A stretch of 40,145 nt of DNA from Anaerolineales bacterium (GCA_024710905.1 JANJTV010000104.1:1-40145), one strand, 5' to 3'. Numbered from the stretch's first letter, positions 33,338 through 40,145 are shown. Numbers and translations are program-made. The notes: generated from the sequence alone by a model not told the origin.

Positions 33338-34501
33338 ATGAAATCGATTTCTCTGGCCGCATACCTGGCCGCGCAGGAAGTATGGCGCAACAGGGCGCGG
33401 TTTCTTTTGGTGAGCCTGGTGATCGCCCTGATTACCCTGCTTGTCCTTTTCATTGCCGCCCTGGGTGAGGGACTGGGGAACTCCAACCGCCAGTATCTGA
33501 GCAACCTGGATGCAGATTTTTTGGTCTTCCTCGAACAATCGGATTTAATCATCCCATCCAGCCGGGTTGAGCGCAGCATTGTACGAACTGCCCGTCGCGT
33601 GGATGGTGTATTGGATGCCGGCCCAATTGCCACGTCCAATACAGCAATCCTGTTGGAAAATGGAGACGTACTTAAAGTCTCGTTAATTGGCGTGGAGCCT
33701 GGCCGCCCCGGCGAGCCACCCGCCACCCAGGGGCGCGGCTTACTTGGAGAACAGGCCCAGGAAGTAGTTGTAGACCTGAATGTGCTACAACGGTCATCCG
33801 TCCAGGTGGGGGATGTGATTACCGTGCGATCCACCCAGGGCACCAAAGACCAATTTTTTACCCTGACCGTTGTGGGTGCTACGGTTGGACAGTTGTATAC
33901 CTTCCAGCCCAGCATATTTGTCCCCTATGCGACCTGGGATGACATTCGCACCAAGTCAGACGCCGAAATCGGCAGGCAATCTTCCACCGTGAACGTGATT
34001 GCTGTCCGCGTGAACCTAGATGCCGACTCGCTGGCCGTTCAAACCAGCCTGAAAAGCCGAATCGATAATGTTGCCACGGCAGACATCGAAACCGCCATCC
34101 AGAATGTGCCCGGATACTCCGCCCAACAGGGAACAGTACAAACCCAGGCAGTTTTTACCTTGCTAATTGGGGTGCTTGTCATTGGCGGCTTTTTCCAGAT
34201 CCAAATCCTGCAAAAGGTGCCGCAAATTGGCGTTCTAAAAGCAATTGGGGCTTCGAACCTGATTGTTGGCGCGGCGGCCATCATCCAGATTGTTCTTGTT
34301 ACCTTTATCGGGGTTGCCATTGGCGGCTTCCTGAGCTTCCTGTTTTCGCTTTCCTTCCCCCCCACTACACCAATCGTGTTTAACGGCACATCCACAGCCA
34401 TCGCTATTGTCGCGCTGCTGGTGATCGGCCCGCTGGGCGGGTTGGTTTCGATAATTTATGCGGTTCGGATTGAACCGCTCAAAGCCTTGCGGCTTTCATA
34501 G
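33338..34501 (+). CDS. ABC transporter permease (FtsX/DevC type)
   Basis: 387 residues from ATG 33338; an earlier in-frame ATG at 33275 lies inside the redoxin gene. The N-terminal helix (about 21-43, FLLVSLVIALITLLVLFIAAL) is followed by a MacB-type extracellular domain (about 50-265). Three helices follow (about 275-295, 305-345 and 355-380), with LQKVPQIGVLKAIGASN as the coupling motif. A single FtsX unit of normal length, so it must dimerise. It is encoded between the redoxin and its ATPase, and unlike the other efflux system here it has no adaptor gene next to it. Confidence 0.92.
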   Translation: MKSISLAAYLAAQEVWRNRARFLLVSLVIALITLLVLFIAALGEGLGNSNRQYLSNLDADFLVFLEQSDLIIPSSRVERSIVRTARRVDGVLDAGPIATSNTAILLENGDVLKVSLIGVEPGRPGEPPATQGRGLLGEQAQEVVVDLNVLQRSSVQVGDVITVRSTQGTKDQFFTLTVVGATVGQLYTFQPSIFVPYATWDDIRTKSDAEIGRQSSTVNVIAVRVNLDADSLAVQTSLKSRIDNVATADIETAIQNVPGYSAQQGTVQTQAVFTLLIGVLVIGGFFQIQILQKVPQIGVLKAIGASNLIVGAAAIIQIVLVTFIGVAIGGFLSFLFSLSFPPTTPIVFNGTSTAIAIVALLVIGPLGGLVSIIYAVRIEPLKALRLS

Positions 34502-34511
34502 GAAGGGCGCC

Positions 34512-35243
34512 GTGCAAACAATAGCGCTTGAAGTAAAAAACGTTGTAAAAAGCTACGAAACAGATACCGGCATCATCAACGCCGTAAACGATGTCTCTTT
34601 CCAGGTTCACGCCGGGGAATTTGTGGCGCTGGTTGGCCCGAGCGGTTCCGGCAAAACCACCATGTTATCCATCCTGGCGGCATTGCTCTCCCCCACCAGC
34701 GGGGAAGTATTGATCGATGGGCAGGACCTGGCTGTAATGGACGAATCGGAACGGGTGCGCTTGCGGCGGGAAAAAATTGGCTTTACCTTTCAATCCAACA
34801 ACCTGATTCCCTTCCTGACCGCGCAGGAAAATGTGGAGCTCATGCTGCGCCTGAATGGGAGACTTGACCGAACAGGCAAGGTGCGCGCCGGAGAATTGCT
34901 CGCCAGGCTGGGCTTGGGAGATCGCCTGCGAAACCTACCCGGGCAGATGTCTGGCGGGCAGCAGCAGCGGGTGGCCATTGCCCGCGCCCTGATTCATAGC
35001 CCGAGCGTTGTCCTGGCCGATGAACCTACTGCCAGCCTGGATACCGAACGCGCGTTCCAGGTGGTGCAAACCTTTGCCGCGCTGGTGCACGAAAACCAGC
35101 GGGCAGGAATTATGGTGACCCACGACCTGCGCATGTGCGCCTACGTAGACCGAGTGCTGCAAATGCAGGATGGGAAACTGGTACGCACCTTCGAGAATAA
35201 AAAAGAGATTCTCGCCCTGGCACGGGATAGTGCCCATCCGTAA
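34512..35243 (+). CDS. ABC transporter ATP-binding protein (DevA/LolD type)
   Basis: 243 residues from GTG 34512, which has AGGAAGG 6 nt upstream; an in-frame ATG at 34458 lies inside the permease gene. All motifs are standard: Walker A GPSGSGKTT, Q-loop FQSNNLIPFLT, signature [15 protein letters not shown], Walker B VVLADEPTASLD and H-loop MVTHD. It energises the FtsX permease encoded 10 nt upstream. The transcript ends at a strong terminator 25 nt after the stop codon. Confidence 0.94.
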   Translation: MQTIALEVKNVVKSYETDTGIINAVNDVSFQVHAGEFVALVGPSGSGKTTMLSILAALLSPTSGEVLIDGQDLAVMDESERVRLRREKIGFTFQSNNLIPFLTAQENVELMLRLNGRLDRTGKVRAGELLARLGLGDRLRNLPGQMSGGQQQRVAIARALIHSPSVVLADEPTASLDTERAFQVVQTFAALVHENQRAGIMVTHDLRMCAYVDRVLQMQDGKLVRTFENKKEILALARDSAHP

Positions 35244-35267
35244 TGCGTATATAAGGAATAGAACAAC

Positions 35268-35298
35268 AAAGACCGCAGCCTTTCGGCTGCGGTCTTTT
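35268..35298. terminator. Bidirectional intrinsic terminator
   Basis: A perfect 13-bp stem (35268-35280 with 35285-35297) with a TTTC loop, T-run on the plus strand and A/T-rich flank on the other. It lies between the ATPase gene (+) and the convergent tRNA gene (-), and can end both. Confidence 0.9.
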
Positions 35299-35304
35299 CA
35301 CAGG

Positions 35305-35376
35305 TTGCGGGGGCAGGACTCGAACCTGCGACCTCCGGGTTATGAGCCCGACGAGCTGCCACTGCTCTACCCCGCG
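35305..35376 (-). tRNA. Initiator tRNA-fMet (anticodon CAU)
   Basis: 72 nt folding into a full cloverleaf. The anticodon loop is CTCATAA. The initiator hallmarks are present: a C1 x A72 mismatch at the acceptor end, three consecutive G-C pairs in the anticodon stem (GGG/CCC) and the A11-U24 pair in the D stem (GAGC/GCTC). The T arm is GCAGG-TTCGAGT-CCTGC. The D loop is short (AGTGGCA) but keeps the GG. The 3' CCA is not encoded (ACCT follows), so it must be added after transcription. Confidence 0.95.
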
Positions 35377-35395
35377 TCGGTTTGTAAGCCTGCCA

Positions 35396-35424
35396 AGTTT
35401 ACCGCAGGCAGGCGGTTGCGTCAA
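35396..35424 (-). promoter_or_regulatory. Promoter of the initiator tRNA gene
   Basis: TTGACG (35419-35424), a 17-nt spacer and TAAACT (35396-35401) on the minus strand, ending 19 nt before the tRNA. The -35 box contains the TGA stop of the upstream lipoprotein gene. Confidence 0.75.
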
Positions 35425-36365
35425 GGCCAAAGTATCAACTCCACGCTGTAGAGGTAGGCCAGCCCTGCAATCCGGTCATCGGCCTGGCGGGCGGTCAGGC
35501 GTACACGCGTCTGGCTGCTGACAGTATAAGGCAAGGAGGTAAGGATGTCCTGGTAACTGCCATTCGGGGTATCGACCAGCACAATGCGGGAACCAATGAC
35601 GACGCCGCGCTCGTCAATAATCTCAAAAATCAGCGGGCTGTTGGTCAGCGGCAGGAAGCGTCCTTCCAGTTTGATTTCGCCGCCGACAACCTCCGTATCC
35701 GGGCGCAGGCCGCGCAGGCTGAGCCGTTCCAGCGCTTCGTACGGCTGGGTAAACTGGTTCTCACCCACTTTCAGCAGCAGCAACCGCACGGAGTTAAAAG
35801 CCTGCAGGCGGCCAAAGCGATCCACCGTGGAAACCTGCAGGCGAGCCAGTTCGGCCGCGCCGGGAATTTCAAAGGGAACTTCCTCCACCAGGCGGATGTA
35901 ACCGCCCTCCGGCGAGGAGACGTTGTATACCTTGCGGAACAGCTCGCGGCCCGATTCGCTGATCAATTCGATGCGGGTTGAGCCGGTGTATTGTGGGTGG
36001 ATGACAAAACTGACCCGGATCGGTGAAACGACCTTGGACATGGGCCCCGGGTTGACCAGTTGCAGCAACATGGAAGCGGAAGGGTTAATCGTTGCTGTGG
36101 CAGTCGGGATGGGCGGCTGGGTTGGGTTAATTTGCGGCCCGCCCGGCGCGGGTGTATCGGCCGGGATGACAACCACCAGGACCTCCGGGGTTGTCGTGGC
36201 AGGGTCTTCCGGTAAGGTAGTGGGGAGCACCTCCGGCGTGGGTGATGGCCCGGGCACGGAATCAGGCGCGGGGGAGCCAGCTTCAGGAGGCAGCAGGTCG
36301 CAGCCCGCCAGCAGGCCGAGGGCCAGGATCAAAACAATAGACAGGGTCAGGTTCGTAATTTTCAT
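35421..36365 (-). CDS. Secreted lipoprotein with beta-rich, possibly Gmad2-like domain
   Basis: 314 residues. A lipoprotein signal (LILALGLLAGC, lipid Cys at about residue 22) is followed by a long Pro/Thr-rich tether (about 24-95) that would span the cell wall. Two beta-rich segments follow. One (about 100-200) includes LVNPGPMSKVVSPIRVSFVIHP. The other (about 220-312) reads GEIKLEGRFLPLTNSPLIFEIIDERGVVIG and resembles the immunoglobulin-like Gmad2 fold. The fold call is weak. It starts 42 nt after the M32 carboxypeptidase, with GGAGG 12 nt upstream buried in a hairpin. No enzymatic motif is seen; a surface-binding role is possible. Confidence 0.8.
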   Translation of the reverse strand: MKITNLTLSIVLILALGLLAGCDLLPPEAGSPAPDSVPGPSPTPEVLPTTLPEDPATTTPEVLVVVIPADTPAPGGPQINPTQPPIPTATATINPSASMLLQLVNPGPMSKVVSPIRVSFVIHPQYTGSTRIELISESGRELFRKVYNVSSPEGGYIRLVEEVPFEIPGAAELARLQVSTVDRFGRLQAFNSVRLLLLKVGENQFTQPYEALERLSLRGLRPDTEVVGGEIKLEGRFLPLTNSPLIFEIIDERGVVIGSRIVLVDTPNGSYQDILTSLPYTVSSQTRVRLTARQADDRIAGLAYLYSVELILWP

Positions 36366-36377
36366 GAAGATAATTTT

Positions 36378-36402
36378 CCTCCCGCAGGGTTGCTGCGGGA
36401 GG
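36378..36402 (-). promoter_or_regulatory. Intercistronic stem-loop masking the lipoprotein ribosome binding site
   Basis: A perfect 10-bp stem (36378-36387 with 36393-36402) and a 5-nt loop between the carboxypeptidase and lipoprotein genes. On the minus strand its 3' arm contains GGGAGG, the only candidate ribosome binding site for the lipoprotein, followed by AAAATTATC and not by a T-run. It may stabilise the upstream message or limit translation. Confidence 0.5.
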
Positions 36403-36407
36403 GCTGA

Positions 36408-37910
36408 TTATAAACCGTAGATGTCGCTAAATTTGGTTTGCAGGTAGCGCACATAGGGTGCGGGGTCTATTTTGCTTTTGGTGACCCGCTGCACCAGTTC
36501 CTGAGGTTCGTATTTGCGGCCATACTGGTGGATTTTCACCCGCAGCCAGGAGAGCAGGGACGAGAAGTCGCCGTTGCGAATCTGGTCGTCCAGGTCGGGG
36601 TTGGTGGCGCGGAATTTCTCCCAGAGCTGGGCCGAGACCAGGTTGCCAAGCGCGTAGGTGGGGAAGTAGCCGAAATAGGCCCACGACCAGTGCACGTCTT
36701 GCAGCACTCCCTGGGCGTCGTTGGGCGGGGTCAGGCCGAGGTAGTCCTGCATTTTGGCATTCCACAGAACGGGCAGGTCTTTGAGCGCCACCGAGCCTTC
36801 AAGCATGGCAATTTCAAGTTCGAGGCGCAGCATGATGTGCAGGTTGTAGGTGGCTTCGTCGGCTTCCACACGGATGAGCGATGGCTGGACCTTGTTGATG
36901 GCTTTGTAGAACTGGTCAACGGTGACGTTGCCCAGCTGGCTCGGGAAGGTTTTTTGCAGTTCGGGGAAGTAGCGTTCCCAGTACGGGCGCGAGCGGCCGA
37001 CCAGGTTCTCCCACAGGCGGCTTTGCGATTCGTGAATGGCGGATGAAGCGCCGCTTGCCAGCGGAGTGCGCGCCCAGGTGTGGCCAATACCCTGCTCGTA
37101 CAGGGCGTGGCCGGTTTCGTGCATGGTGCCAAACAGGCAGGTGTTTAAGAATTTGGTATTAACACGGGTGGTGATGCGGACATCATCCATGCCAAAGGAA
37201 GAGCAGAAGGGGTGCGGGGCTTTGTCCTGGCGGCCACGACGCAGGTCGTACCCATACTCCCGGGCCACCTTGAGCGAAAAATCGAGCTGGGCCTGCTCGG
37301 GGTAGTCGAGGTGCAGGAAGGAGTCATCCACCTGCGGGCGGGCGGCAATGGCGCGAATCAGTTCCACCTGTTGCGGACGCAAAGTATTGAAGATGGCCTG
37401 CACTTCGGCGGTCTTCATGCCGGGTTCGTAGGCATCGAGCAGGGTGTCGTAGGGATGCTCGGCGGGCGGGAAGAAGGTGACATACTCGCGGGCCAGGTCA
37501 ACGATTACTTCAAGGTGCGACAGGAAGTGTGAAAACTCGGATTTGCTGCGCGCCTCCACCCAGGCCTGGTTGGCAACGGCAACCGCCTGGCTCTGCCGGA
37601 CGATGAAAGACCCCGGCACACGCGTGGCCTGGTCAAAATCCCGTTTGGCGACCTTCACCAGGCGGTAATTTTCGCCGTCTTGGTCCTGCCCCTCGGCCCA
37701 AGGCAGCAAATCATCCAGCAGCTTGCCCACCTCGTCAGAGGTGAACATCTGGTGCGCAATTTTGCCCAATGTGGCAGCCTGCTGGCCGCGGGTGGCGGCG
37801 GCGCCTTCGGGCATGTAGGTTTGCTGGTCCCAGCCGATGAGTGAGGCAGCCTGGTTCAGGTCGGCCACTTCACCGAGGATTTCTTTCAGGCGGTTGAGTT
37901 TTTCTTCCAT
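36408..37910 (-). CDS. M32 family metallocarboxypeptidase (Taq type)
   Basis: 500 residues, the normal length of the family. The zinc site is H264-E-T-G-H268 (HETGHALYEQG), followed by the family blocks GHTWARTPLASGASSAIHESQSRLWEN and QPSLIRVEADEATYNLHIMLR. DVRITTRVN precedes the active site, and the N-terminus has IGWDQQTYMPEGAAATRG. M32 enzymes remove amino acids from peptide C-termini in the cytoplasm; no signal peptide is seen. The ATG at 37910 has AAGGAA upstream. It lies 53 nt after the dehydrogenase gene and is probably in the same transcript. Confidence 0.96.
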   Translation of the reverse strand: MEEKLNRLKEILGEVADLNQAASLIGWDQQTYMPEGAAATRGQQAATLGKIAHQMFTSDEVGKLLDDLLPWAEGQDQDGENYRLVKVAKRDFDQATRVPGSFIVRQSQAVAVANQAWVEARSKSEFSHFLSHLEVIVDLAREYVTFFPPAEHPYDTLLDAYEPGMKTAEVQAIFNTLRPQQVELIRAIAARPQVDDSFLHLDYPEQAQLDFSLKVAREYGYDLRRGRQDKAPHPFCSSFGMDDVRITTRVNTKFLNTCLFGTMHETGHALYEQGIGHTWARTPLASGASSAIHESQSRLWENLVGRSRPYWERYFPELQKTFPSQLGNVTVDQFYKAINKVQPSLIRVEADEATYNLHIMLRLELEIAMLEGSVALKDLPVLWNAKMQDYLGLTPPNDAQGVLQDVHWSWAYFGYFPTYALGNLVSAQLWEKFRATNPDLDDQIRNGDFSSLLSWLRVKIHQYGRKYEPQELVQRVTKSKIDPAPYVRYLQTKFSDIYGL

Positions 37911-37963
37911 TGCGAAGTTCCTTTATTAACCGGGGATGAATAAGGATAATCAGGGATGAATGA

Positions 37964-38902
37964 CTACGCCACGCGCCAGCGCAGCGGGTTGCCCTGCAGG
38001 GCAGAGAGCACTTCGGCGGCAATATCATCCCCGGCGCGCTGCTGGGCTTCGGCGGTCTGCGCGCCAACATGCGGGGTGCACACCACCCGCGGATGCGCCA
38101 CCAGCGGGGTGACGCCGGGCGGTTCGGTGGCAAAGACATCCAGCCCGGCGGCGGCCACCTGCCCGCTGTTGAGCGCGGCCAGCAGGGCTTCCTCGTCAAT
38201 GATTCCGCCGCGCGCCGCGCACACAATGCGCACACCGCGCTTCATCTTCTTAAAGGCCGTCTCGTTGAGCATCTGGCGCGTTTCGGAGGTCAGCGGCATG
38301 TGCAGGCTGATGAAATCGGCGACGGCGTACAGCTCTTGCAGTGAAACAGGCTGCGCCCCGCGCCGGGTGATCTCTTCGGCGGGGATAAGCGGGTCGTAGC
38401 CTAACACGGTCATACCAAAGGCGGCAGCGCGTTTGCCCAGTTCGGCGCCAATCCGGCCGTAGCCGATCACACCCAGGGTGCGCCCGTACAGTTCCACGCC
38501 TTCCAGTTCCTTTTTCAGCCACTGGCCGTTTTTCATCCCGGCATCGGCGCGGGGGATCTCCCGGCACACTGAGAGCAGCAGGCCGAAGGTCAGTTCGGCG
38601 ACCGAGATGCTGGTGGAAAGCGGGGCATTGACGACTGCCACCCCGGCAGCTTTGGCGGCCGTTAAATCGATGTTATCCACGCCCACGCCGGCCCGGCCCA
38701 CCACCTTGAGCCGTTTGCCCGCTTCGAGCACGGCGGCGGTGACTTTGCTGCGGCCACGGATGATTAATCCGTCGTAATTGGGGATGATGGCAAGCAGTTC
38801 CTCGGCGGAAAGGCCGGGTTTGTCGTCCACCTGCGCATGCGGGCGGAGCAGGTCAATGGCGCTGGCGTCCAGGCCGTCGGTGATCAGGATGGAAGAGGTC
38901 AT
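37964..38902 (-). CDS. serA: D-2-hydroxyacid dehydrogenase, likely 3-phosphoglycerate dehydrogenase (short form)
   Basis: 312 residues. Substrate-binding Arg/Gly blocks IIRGRSKVTAAVLEAGKRL and GRAGVGVDNIDL are typical of 3-phosphoglycerate dehydrogenase. The NAD loop is GVIGYGRIGAELGKRA. The catalytic set is the Arg in VCAARGGIIDEEAL, the Glu in LDVFATEPP and H278 in TPHVGAQTAEAQQRAG. The protein lacks the intervening and ACT domains of long forms, so serine feedback is not expected through an ACT site. It would start serine synthesis, feeding one-carbon units for purines, but the assignment to phosphoglycerate rather than another 2-hydroxyacid is by motif only. A possible leaderless promoter lies directly upstream. 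Confidence 0.85.
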   Translation of the reverse strand: MTSSILITDGLDASAIDLLRPHAQVDDKPGLSAEELLAIIPNYDGLIIRGRSKVTAAVLEAGKRLKVVGRAGVGVDNIDLTAAKAAGVAVVNAPLSTSISVAELTFGLLLSVCREIPRADAGMKNGQWLKKELEGVELYGRTLGVIGYGRIGAELGKRAAAFGMTVLGYDPLIPAEEITRRGAQPVSLQELYAVADFISLHMPLTSETRQMLNETAFKKMKRGVRIVCAARGGIIDEEALLAALNSGQVAAAGLDVFATEPPGVTPLVAHPRVVCTPHVGAQTAEAQQRAGDDIAAEVLSALQGNPLRWRVA

Positions 38903-38908
38903 GTGTGA

Positions 38909-38914
38909 ATTTTA
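38909..38914 (-). promoter_or_regulatory. Candidate -10 element (TAAAAT) for the dehydrogenase gene
   Basis: TAAAAT on the minus strand ends 6 nt before the ATG at 38902. No ribosome binding site is visible. This fits the leaderless pattern seen at other first genes here. Confidence 0.35.
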
Positions 38915-38934
38915 CCGCAAAGCGCGAAAAGGGC

Positions 38935-38963
38935 TTGTTTTTGGAGGGGATTTTTTGTATAGT
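38935..38963 (+). promoter_or_regulatory. Candidate promoter reading into the AT-rich segment
   Basis: TTGTTT (38935-38940), a 17-nt spacer and TATAGT (38958-38963). A small inverted repeat GCGAG/CTCGC (38971-38987) and a 7-mer GTTAAGC (38999-39005) lie downstream, before the first coding sequence. The gap between 38903 and the next gene holds nothing else that I recognise. Confidence 0.5.
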
Positions 38964-39058
38964 AGTGGAAGCGAGTTAATATCTCGCATAAATTAATGGT
39001 TAAGCGCAGAAGTTACAAAGAATAATGTTTGAGAAAAGCTATTCCTAAGAAAACTGTA

Positions 39059-39580
39059 ATGCGCAATATCGTTCATTCAGATATGAAGCTGCGTAGAGCA
39101 TCTGATTATCTTGAGTATGACCTTCATACCTTTGTTGCTGGTTTAGTTATATACATCAGATACCAAGGCACCGATATCGGCAATGCGGGCCTAGAGTCAT
39201 TTCTTTTGCGAGCAAGGCTCCTTTTCGATTTTCTTCTGCGAGACTCCGCCGTGCCTGATGACGTGATTGCCTTGGACTACTTTCACGACCAAAATCCTAA
39301 ACCATATAAACCGTATATGACAAAGTCAGTGAAAAACGAAAGAGATAAGATAAATAAACGCCTTAAGCATCTCACAACCGCACCAATGCCTCAACTCAGG
39401 AGCAAACAGCGTTATTCGCTAAGATATATTGTTCTGCCCATTAACAAAGCATTTCGTGCCTGGCTCTGGACTGTGCCTGATAACAGGCTTCAGAAACCTG
39501 TAGCGGAGACACGTAAAGTATTTGAACAACATTTACATAGAATTGAGCAACTTATATCTAACCAAGCACATAAACCGTAA
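39059..39580 (+). CDS. Unrecognised AT-rich accessory protein, possibly HEPN-like
   Basis: 173 residues from ATG 39059. Other possible starts are TTG 39029 and ATG 39083; none has a clear ribosome binding site. The protein looks all-helical. LESFLLRARLLFDFLL (about residues 47-62) is an amphipathic helix, DDVIALDYFHDQNPKPY follows, and RDKINKRLKHLTTAPM (about 95-110) has an Arg...His spacing that loosely recalls the Rx4-6H motif of HEPN RNases. The match is not canonical (NKxxxH rather than RNxxxH). Base composition is clearly more AT-rich than the chromosome to its left, which suggests transfer. A 210-bp attC-like element begins 4 nt after its stop codon. Confidence 0.6.
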   Translation: MRNIVHSDMKLRRASDYLEYDLHTFVAGLVIYIRYQGTDIGNAGLESFLLRARLLFDFLLRDSAVPDDVIALDYFHDQNPKPYKPYMTKSVKNERDKINKRLKHLTTAPMPQLRSKQRYSLRYIVLPINKAFRAWLWTVPDNRLQKPVAETRKVFEQHLHRIEQLISNQAHKP

Positions 39581-39584
39581 ACAC

Positions 39585-39794
39585 GCCCAACAAAGCATCT
39601 TAGGATAAACAATACCTTACGGGTAGTCGATCATTTCACGCAGCGTTTCAAGTTTTTTGCCTGTATCCGTTGCGCAGGCAAGCATTGTCCACGCCCGCCC
39701 AGATTGTTGTCGAGCTGGGGATTGTGCTCGTCGAAATCCCGCCGAGACACAGCGCAGGTATCCCCTTCAGGGACGATGTCGCAAATCGTTGGGC
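39585..39794 (+). other. attC-like element between two accessory genes
   Basis: The element begins with GCCCAAC (39585-39591, fits RYYYAAC) 4 nt after a stop codon and ends with GTTGGGC (39788-39794, fits GTTRRRY), the exact reverse complement. Two internal hairpins are visible: TTGCCTG/CAGGCAA (39657-39663 with 39675-39681) and GGGATT/AATCCC (39718-39723 with 39735-39740). It is longer than most attC sites (about 60-150 bp), and clear inner L boxes were not found. The next gene starts 30 nt after it. It could be another class of structured repeat. Confidence 0.4.
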
Positions 39795-39824
39795 GTTTCC
39801 TTGCATAAGCAAAAGTAACATAAT

Positions 39825-40145
39825 ATGTCAAAACTCAGATTGCCATCACCTTTTGATAAAAAAAGAAACGCAATTAAGCTGTCAGCCTACCTGGAAAACC
39901 AAAATACATTAATTATTCACCACTTTCCAGATTATTCGCTTTCTTCAATAATAATGATGCTTTTACTGTTAGCTGGGTTTTCAACGCTACTTTATTTAGG
40001 AAATACGCCAATTATCATTTACCCAACAATCGTCCTGATATATATTTTTGATTACCTACACACAAAACGTGAAATTTCTTGCACCATTGACAAGCAACAA
40101 GAAATATTTACTTATCATCGCAGAGGAGTTTTAGGAAGGGATATT
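39825..40145 (+). CDS. Membrane protein of unknown function, 3'-truncated by window end
   Basis: The frame from ATG 39825 stays open to the last base, giving 107 residues. Two adjoining hydrophobic segments (about residues 46-63 and 66-85) form a helical hairpin. The N-terminus is basic and the region after the hairpin is cytoplasmic-looking (LHTKREISCTIDKQQEIFTYHRRGVLG). That last part, a beta-like 'TIDKQQ...F...RRG.LG' pattern, is seen in small membrane proteins with a PH-like domain, but I do not assign a family. The gene is AT-rich like the preceding accessory gene and follows the attC-like element, so both may belong to one mobile array. Confidence 0.6.
   Translation, partial: MSKLRLPSPFDKKRNAIKLSAYLENQNTLIIHHFPDYSLSSIIMMLLLLAGFSTLLYLGNTPIIIYPTIVLIYIFDYLHTKREISCTIDKQQEIFTYHRRGVLGRDI

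Noticed and set aside
37911..37963. Short direct repeat GGGATGAAT (two copies) between the dehydrogenase and carboxypeptidase genes
   Set aside because: Only 9 nt and two copies; no array, palindrome or gene link that would make it more than chance.
39029..39058. TTG start for the accessory gene
   Set aside because: TTG has no ribosome binding site and is followed by in-frame Met codons at 39059 and 39083; kept only as an alternative.
39631..39831. A 66-aa frame on the minus strand across the attC-like element
   Set aside because: It overlaps the start of the next gene, has no ribosome binding site, and a second open frame of equal quality covers part of the same bases. Structured repeats often give such frames.
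1..40145. CRISPR arrays, insertion sequences, prophage or transposase genes
   Set aside because: No regularly spaced repeats, transposase motifs or terminal inverted repeats were seen; the only mobile-looking part is the right end.

Overview
The window is about 40 kb of bacterial chromosome, fairly GC-rich except for an AT-rich right end. Gene content suggests an environmental Chloroflexota of the Anaerolineae type: lipoproteins with Pro/Thr-rich linkers, PD40 repeat proteins, a phytochrome-type kinase with a Rcp1-like regulator, and FtsX-type ABC exporters. This placement is an inference; no rRNA or other decisive marker is present.

Layout. 1-3824 (+): the 3' part of a GH13 alpha-glucosidase, an MFS transporter, smpB and an unknown 260-aa protein, closed by a bidirectional terminator. 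3872-10600 (-): a signalling cluster of a 910-aa hybrid-sensing histidine kinase, a Rcp1-like receiver, a REC-PAS-HD-GYP protein, a membrane-anchored PD40 protein and a REC-HD-GYP protein. Divergent from the kinase is an orphan solute-binding lipoprotein (10733-11911, +). 11989-24299 (-): a ten-gene de novo purine operon, purL-Q-C-E-K-F-DM-V-N-J, driven by a strong promoter with a very short leader and ended by an intrinsic terminator. It encodes every step from PRPP to IMP except PurB. Its architecture is unusual: two PurS domains are fused to PurL, PurD is fused to PurM, and PurH is split into two genes with purN between them.

24410-26449 (+): a SLOG/LSDAT-like protein and a class III aminotransferase. 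26589-32599 (-): an ABC efflux operon with two ATPases (one carrying a C-terminal cyclic-nucleotide-binding-like domain and an altered signature motif), an 810-aa double FtsX permease and a MacA-like lipoprotein adaptor, followed by a CBS-pair protein with its own promoter. 32722-35243 (+): a CxxC redoxin, a second FtsX permease and its ATPase. 35305-35376 (-): initiator tRNA-fMet with its own promoter. 35421-38902 (-): a lipoprotein, an M32 carboxypeptidase and a 3-phosphoglycerate-dehydrogenase-like enzyme.

38903-40145: an AT-rich accessory segment with two unrecognised genes separated by a 210-bp element. The element is bounded by complementary 7-mers that fit integron attC core boxes, which suggests a cassette-like array without an integrase in view. 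A recurring theme across the window is a -10 hexamer 6-8 nt before start codons that lack a Shine-Dalgarno sequence, which suggests leaderless transcripts.
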